Assembly (NCBI RefSeq): GCF_005870025.1
Contig: NZ_VATA01000054.1
Span: 1-42,912 of the forward strand
Direction: 5' to 3'
Length of the DNA: 42,912 nt
Origin: Poseidonocella sp. HB161398
GTDB taxonomy: Bacteria > Pseudomonadota > Alphaproteobacteria > Rhodobacterales > Rhodobacteraceae
The position numbers and the translations under genes were made by a program. Positions 40,735 to 42,912 of this stretch are shown here, one piece after another; the first letter of the stretch is position 1, and every line of letters begins with the position of its first letter. The notes beneath the pieces are model-generated. The model saw only the letters and a program-made list of their open reading frames with translations, searched no databases and was not told the origin of the DNA.

Positions 40735-41723
40735 GCCGCCGCCCCGTCGATGGCGGTCAGCAGCGCCACCGCCTGGCGGCTGCTGCGCAGGATGTAGTCG
40801 CGGTTCTCGGGGAACATCTGCGCGCGCCAGTAGGGCAGCACGATCCGCGCCGCCAGCCGCGCCCGCACCAGGAGCGGCAGGGCCGCGCGCTCCGCCGGCA
40901 GCAATGGCTGGACGCGTTCATAGCCCTCGGCCAGCTCGGCGACCTGGTCCCCGAACGCCGTCCCGTCGATGAAATAGCTCGCCGCCACGGCCAGATCCGC
41001 AATGCGCGGCGCCAGGACGGCATCGCCGAAATCGATGATGCCGGTGATCCTGACGCCCGTCCCGGCATCGGCCAGCAGGTTGCTCGGGCTCAGATCGCCA
41101 TGGATGACCTGCCGCGGCAGCGCCGCGAGCACCTCGCGTCTGGCGGCCATCTCCGCGAGGACCGGCCCGACGGCGTGGCGCAGAGCCGGCGGCAGCAGCT
41201 CCAGAAGCGGCGCCAGGCGCGGCAGCTGCATCACGTCCCAGAGGAGGATGCGGTCGGCGGCCGGGTCGCGGAAGTCCTTCAGAGCGCAGTGGAGCTCGGC
41301 CGCGACCCGCCCCGCCTCCCGCCGGAGCGGGGCAGAGGGCGGCCCCGGCATGCGCCCGTCGAGGCAGGTGATCAGGATCGCGACCCCGCCCTCGCCCTCG
41401 CATTCCGCCCCGCCGCCCAGAGCAGGCACCAGCCGCGGCACGGGCAGGCCCGGCGCGGCGGTTTCCAGATGGCGCAGGAGCCCGGTCTGGAAGGCACGGC
41501 CGCGCGGATCCTCGGTCGCGTTGAAGACCTTGAAGACGCCGCGGAAGCCGTCAGCGCTGCGGGCCAGGAAATTCAGGTCGCGCTCGCCGCCGAGCAGATC
41601 GGCCCGCGCCTCGCACCCCCAGCCCTGCCGCAGCCGCGCTTCGGCCTGCGCGGCCGACAGGACCGGCCGCGGCACGCGCAGGCTCCGCGCGATCTCTTCG
41701 AAGCCGGGAATCTCTGCTGTCAC
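40731..41723 (-). CDS. APH-fold kinase, candidate hydroxylysine kinase
   Basis: A 330-residue phosphotransferase of the aminoglycoside-phosphotransferase/choline-kinase fold. The catalytic loop is VIHGDLSPSNLL (Asp210), the metal-binding GIIDFGD carries Asp231, and a nucleotide lysine is likely Lys65 (FKVFNATE). The C-terminal QMFPENRDYIL closely recalls the QLYPENKDYL block of animal hydroxylysine kinase. Phosphorylation of 5-hydroxy-L-lysine with GTP or ATP would feed the lyase encoded next, which overlaps by 4 bp. The start is GTG (41723), with a purine-rich GAGGGCAGG upstream. Homoserine- or choline-type kinases are alternatives without the lyase context. Confidence 0.78.
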   Translation of the reverse strand: MTAEIPGFEEIARSLRVPRPVLSAAQAEARLRQGWGCEARADLLGGERDLNFLARSADGFRGVFKVFNATEDPRGRAFQTGLLRHLETAAPGLPVPRLVPALGGGAECEGEGGVAILITCLDGRMPGPPSAPLRREAGRVAAELHCALKDFRDPAADRILLWDVMQLPRLAPLLELLPPALRHAVGPVLAEMAARREVLAALPRQVIHGDLSPSNLLADAGTGVRITGIIDFGDAVLAPRIADLAVAASYFIDGTAFGDQVAELAEGYERVQPLLPAERAALPLLVRARLAARIVLPYWRAQMFPENRDYILRSSRQAVALLTAIDGAAA

Positions 41724-41753
41724 TCGCCTGCCCTCGGTTGCGTCATTTTATTA

Positions 41754-41766
41754 TTTATAAATTGTA
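41754..41766. promoter_or_regulatory. Candidate GntR operator upstream of the hydroxylysine-kinase-like gene
   Basis: TTTATAAATTGTA matches the sequence at 38587-38599 in 12 of 13 positions. It forms TATAA-A-TTGTA (41756-41766), a palindrome with one mismatch, 31-43 bp before the GTG start. On the coding strand TACAAT lies within it as a -10-like hexamer, so a bound repressor would cover the promoter. The surroundings (41740-41775) are strikingly AT-rich. Confidence 0.6.
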
Positions 41767-41853
41767 AGCACTATCAAGCCGATTTTCGGACCGGACGGCA
41801 CGAGCGGCTTTGCTGCAGACACCGGCGCCGGAACGGAATACCCCTTTCGCCAG

Positions 41854-42505
41854 TCAAAGTTCGACCACGGGTTCGATCTTGGCGGTGCCGATGCGTTGAA
41901 GCAGGTCATGACCGCAATTCGGAGAAGATCTCGGCGGTCAGGGGCTATCGAGGCGATCCCTTCGCCGAAGGTCTTCAGGCACCGCTTCTTCGCCTCGCCC
42001 CTGCTCCGGACATCGCAGCCCGACTGCCGATTCCGGACCGTCCGTCGGAGGCGCCGCGTCACCGGCAGAATGCCGTTGCGCGCGAGCGCAGCCGGAGAAT
42101 GCATTTTCTAACAGGATGCTGAAAAAGTCCGTTTGGCCGAGGAGCTGGGGGCAAAACTGGAACAATCGTCCTGAAAGCGGCTGGACTTGCCCATCCCTGA
42201 AGAAATCACCTGACCAGGTCCGGAACGAATTCCTCCACGACGAGGCCTTGGTTTCCTTTTTCAGCAGCCTGCGAAAGGCAGCCGCTCTTCCTCATCGGAA
42301 TGTCTCCGGTGCCTCCGCGCGCCAGATCGCTGGATGGCGCCGGCGAGTGCCGAAGACCTCGTCCCCGGTGACGGCCGATCTGCACGTCGCCGGAAATACG
42401 GACCGGGAGTTCCTGCAGAACCGGGATGCCGCCCTCGCGGCTGGAGGTGACGTCTTCCGCCCGCATGTCGCCCAGTGCCGCATCCATAGCCAGATGGACC
42501 TAGTC
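41854..42505 (-). pseudogene. Decayed IS5-type transposase, frameshifted and interrupted
   Basis: Read on the minus strand, pieces of one transposase appear in order but in changing frames: VHLAMDAALGDMRAEDVTSSREGGIPVL, then VTGDEVF-TRRRHPAI, then ARGGTGDIPMRKSGCL. After the 160-bp insert come SPAALARNGILPVTRRLRR, CDVRSRGEAKKRCLKTFGEGIA, PDRRDLLRIAVMTCFN and, in another frame, IGTAKIEPVVEL and a stop at 41854. These match from memory the C-terminal half of IS5-family transposases common in Rhodobacterales. The N-terminal half is missing where the IS630-type element begins. At least three frameshifts make it non-functional. Confidence 0.8.
42112..42271. mobile_element. 160-bp MITE-like element with 16-bp inverted repeats
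   Basis: CAGGATGCTGAAAAAG (42112-42127) and CTTTTTCAGCAGCCTG (42256-42271) are inverted repeats matching at 15 of 16 positions. The TGCTGAAAAAG core is common at insertion-sequence ends. The 128-bp interior has no open frame of note. The element sits exactly between two adjoining blocks of the IS5-type transposase remnant, so it inserted there. No flanking target duplication is evident (the sequences beside the ends differ), so loss or an atypical mechanism is possible. Confidence 0.65.
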
Positions 42506-42912
42506 ACCTGGAACTAAAGTTTGTATCATTATTCTGCCTGATGCGGGAGGATGTGATGGGTGGCCGTGTTGCTGTTCCAATTGATCTCAGCGACGAGGAA
42601 CGCTCATTCCTCGAATCCCAGCTTCGCAGGCACAAGGCGGCCCGATCACTTTCGGACCGCTGCCGCATCGTCCTGCGATGCGCCGAAGGGATGTCCAACA
42701 AGGAGATCGCCGTCTCACTCGGCCACAGCCAGCACACGGTGGGCAAATGGCGCCGCCGCTTTGCGGAGCAGAGGCTCGAGGGGCTTTCCGATGAATACCG
42801 TGAAGGCCGTCCACGCACGGTTTCGGACGAACAGGTGGCGGAGGTCATCAAGAGGACGCTGGAAAGCACGCCCCGGGACGCGACACACTGGTCGATCCGG
42901 TCGATGGCTGCG
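42501..42912 (+). mobile_element. IS630-family insertion sequence, left part (runs off right edge)
   Basis: A transposase gene of IS630 type starts at 42556, and the IS5 remnant ends abruptly just upstream at a TA dinucleotide (42501-42502), the target used by IS630/Tc1-like elements. The left end is therefore placed here, with the start of the terminal repeat probably in TAGTCACCTGGAACTAAAG. The other end is outside the window, so the repeat cannot be verified. Confidence 0.55.
42556..42912 (+). CDS. IS630-family transposase, N-terminal part
   Basis: 119 codons are visible before the window ends. They encode the N-terminal DNA-binding region: LSDEERSFLESQLRR, then the first helix-turn-helix ARSLSDRCRIVLRCAEGMSNKEIAVSLG (about 29-56), HTVGKWRRRFAEQRLEGL and the linker DEYREGRPRTVSDEQV. 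This is the standard opening of IS630-type transposases; the DDE catalytic domain would follow outside the window. ATG at 42556 follows GGGAGG by six bases; an in-frame ATG at 42541 has no such site. Confidence 0.85.
   Translation, partial: MGGRVAVPIDLSDEERSFLESQLRRHKAARSLSDRCRIVLRCAEGMSNKEIAVSLGHSQHTVGKWRRRFAEQRLEGLSDEYREGRPRTVSDEQVAEVIKRTLESTPRDATHWSIRSMAA

Noticed and set aside
41751-42104. A 117-codon minus-strand open frame beside the IS elements
   Set aside because: Its content (SPAALARNGILP, VRSRGEAKKRCLKTFGE) is a fragment of the IS5-type transposase remnant, not an independent gene.
42112-42271. Target-site duplication flanking the 160-bp element
   Set aside because: The bases next to the two ends do not match, so no duplication is claimed.
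1-42912. CRISPR array, tRNA, rRNA, riboswitch or phage genes
   Set aside because: No regularly spaced repeats, cloverleaf-like segments, conserved riboswitch cores or phage structural genes were seen on either strand.

Overview
The window is a dense, high-GC (by eye about 70%) stretch with almost no spacer DNA. It looks like an accessory catabolic region of an alphaproteobacterium, most likely a Rhodobacteraceae/Paracoccus-type organism. That placement is inferred from the GC-rich codon use, the transporter types and the transposase relatives at the right end; there is no rRNA, tRNA or housekeeping gene to confirm it.

Left part (1-14416). Three consecutive units each pair a LysR regulator on the plus strand with a divergent minus-strand gene set. 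Unit 1: a branched-chain-type ABC importer (binding protein, LivH, LivM, LivG, LivF), an unusually arranged class III CoA-transferase and the start of a NirB-like flavoprotein, divergent from a LysR gene and a glutathione S-transferase. Unit 2: a nitrilase facing a LysR gene, followed by a sodium:solute symporter with a small membrane partner. Unit 3: a nitronate monooxygenase facing a LysR gene. Nitrilase, nitronate monooxygenase and a possible nitrite reductase suggest release of nitrogen from organic compounds.

Middle (14582-25558). A three-subunit periplasmic dehydrogenase (Tat-exported small subunit, GMC flavoprotein with an Fe-S cysteine motif, triheme cytochrome c) of the sorbitol/fructose/glucose dehydrogenase type is followed by a hydroxyproline-type module. 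On the plus strand lie a DHDPS-family deaminase, a Cys/Cys 4-hydroxyproline epimerase and a D-amino-acid oxidase. On the minus strand lie an XRE-cupin regulator, an Ldh/DpkA-type reductase and a flavin monooxygenase. A second proline-racemase-family protein with a Ser/Thr active site (trans-3-hydroxyproline dehydratase-like) faces the oxidase.

Right part (24524-41723). A run of eleven minus-strand genes with gaps of at most about 110 bp extends from an omega-aminotransferase (38549) to the Ser/Thr racemase-family gene (24524). It encodes a complete sugar-type ABC importer with a TorT-like binding protein, a HyuA/HyuB (oxoprolinase/hydantoinase/lactamase) pair, a fold-type IV aminotransferase, an unrecognised 325-residue protein and an amidohydrolase. 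Upstream is a leftward unit of a hydroxylysine-kinase-like gene, a phosphohydroxylysine-lyase-like PLP enzyme and a GntR/FCD regulator. The two promoters share a near-identical palindrome (TTTATAAATT[A/G]TA), suggesting common control by that GntR protein.

Taken together, 3- and 4-hydroxyproline and 5-hydroxylysine, amino acids characteristic of collagen, would all be handled within about 22 kb. This is the main hypothesis of the annotation. The sequence supports the enzyme families; the combined pathway is inference, and the alpha-ketoglutarate-semialdehyde dehydrogenase expected for hydroxyproline is not in the window.

Right edge (41854-42912). A decayed IS5-type transposase on the minus strand contains a 160-bp element with 16-bp inverted repeats and abuts an IS630-family element that runs off the window.
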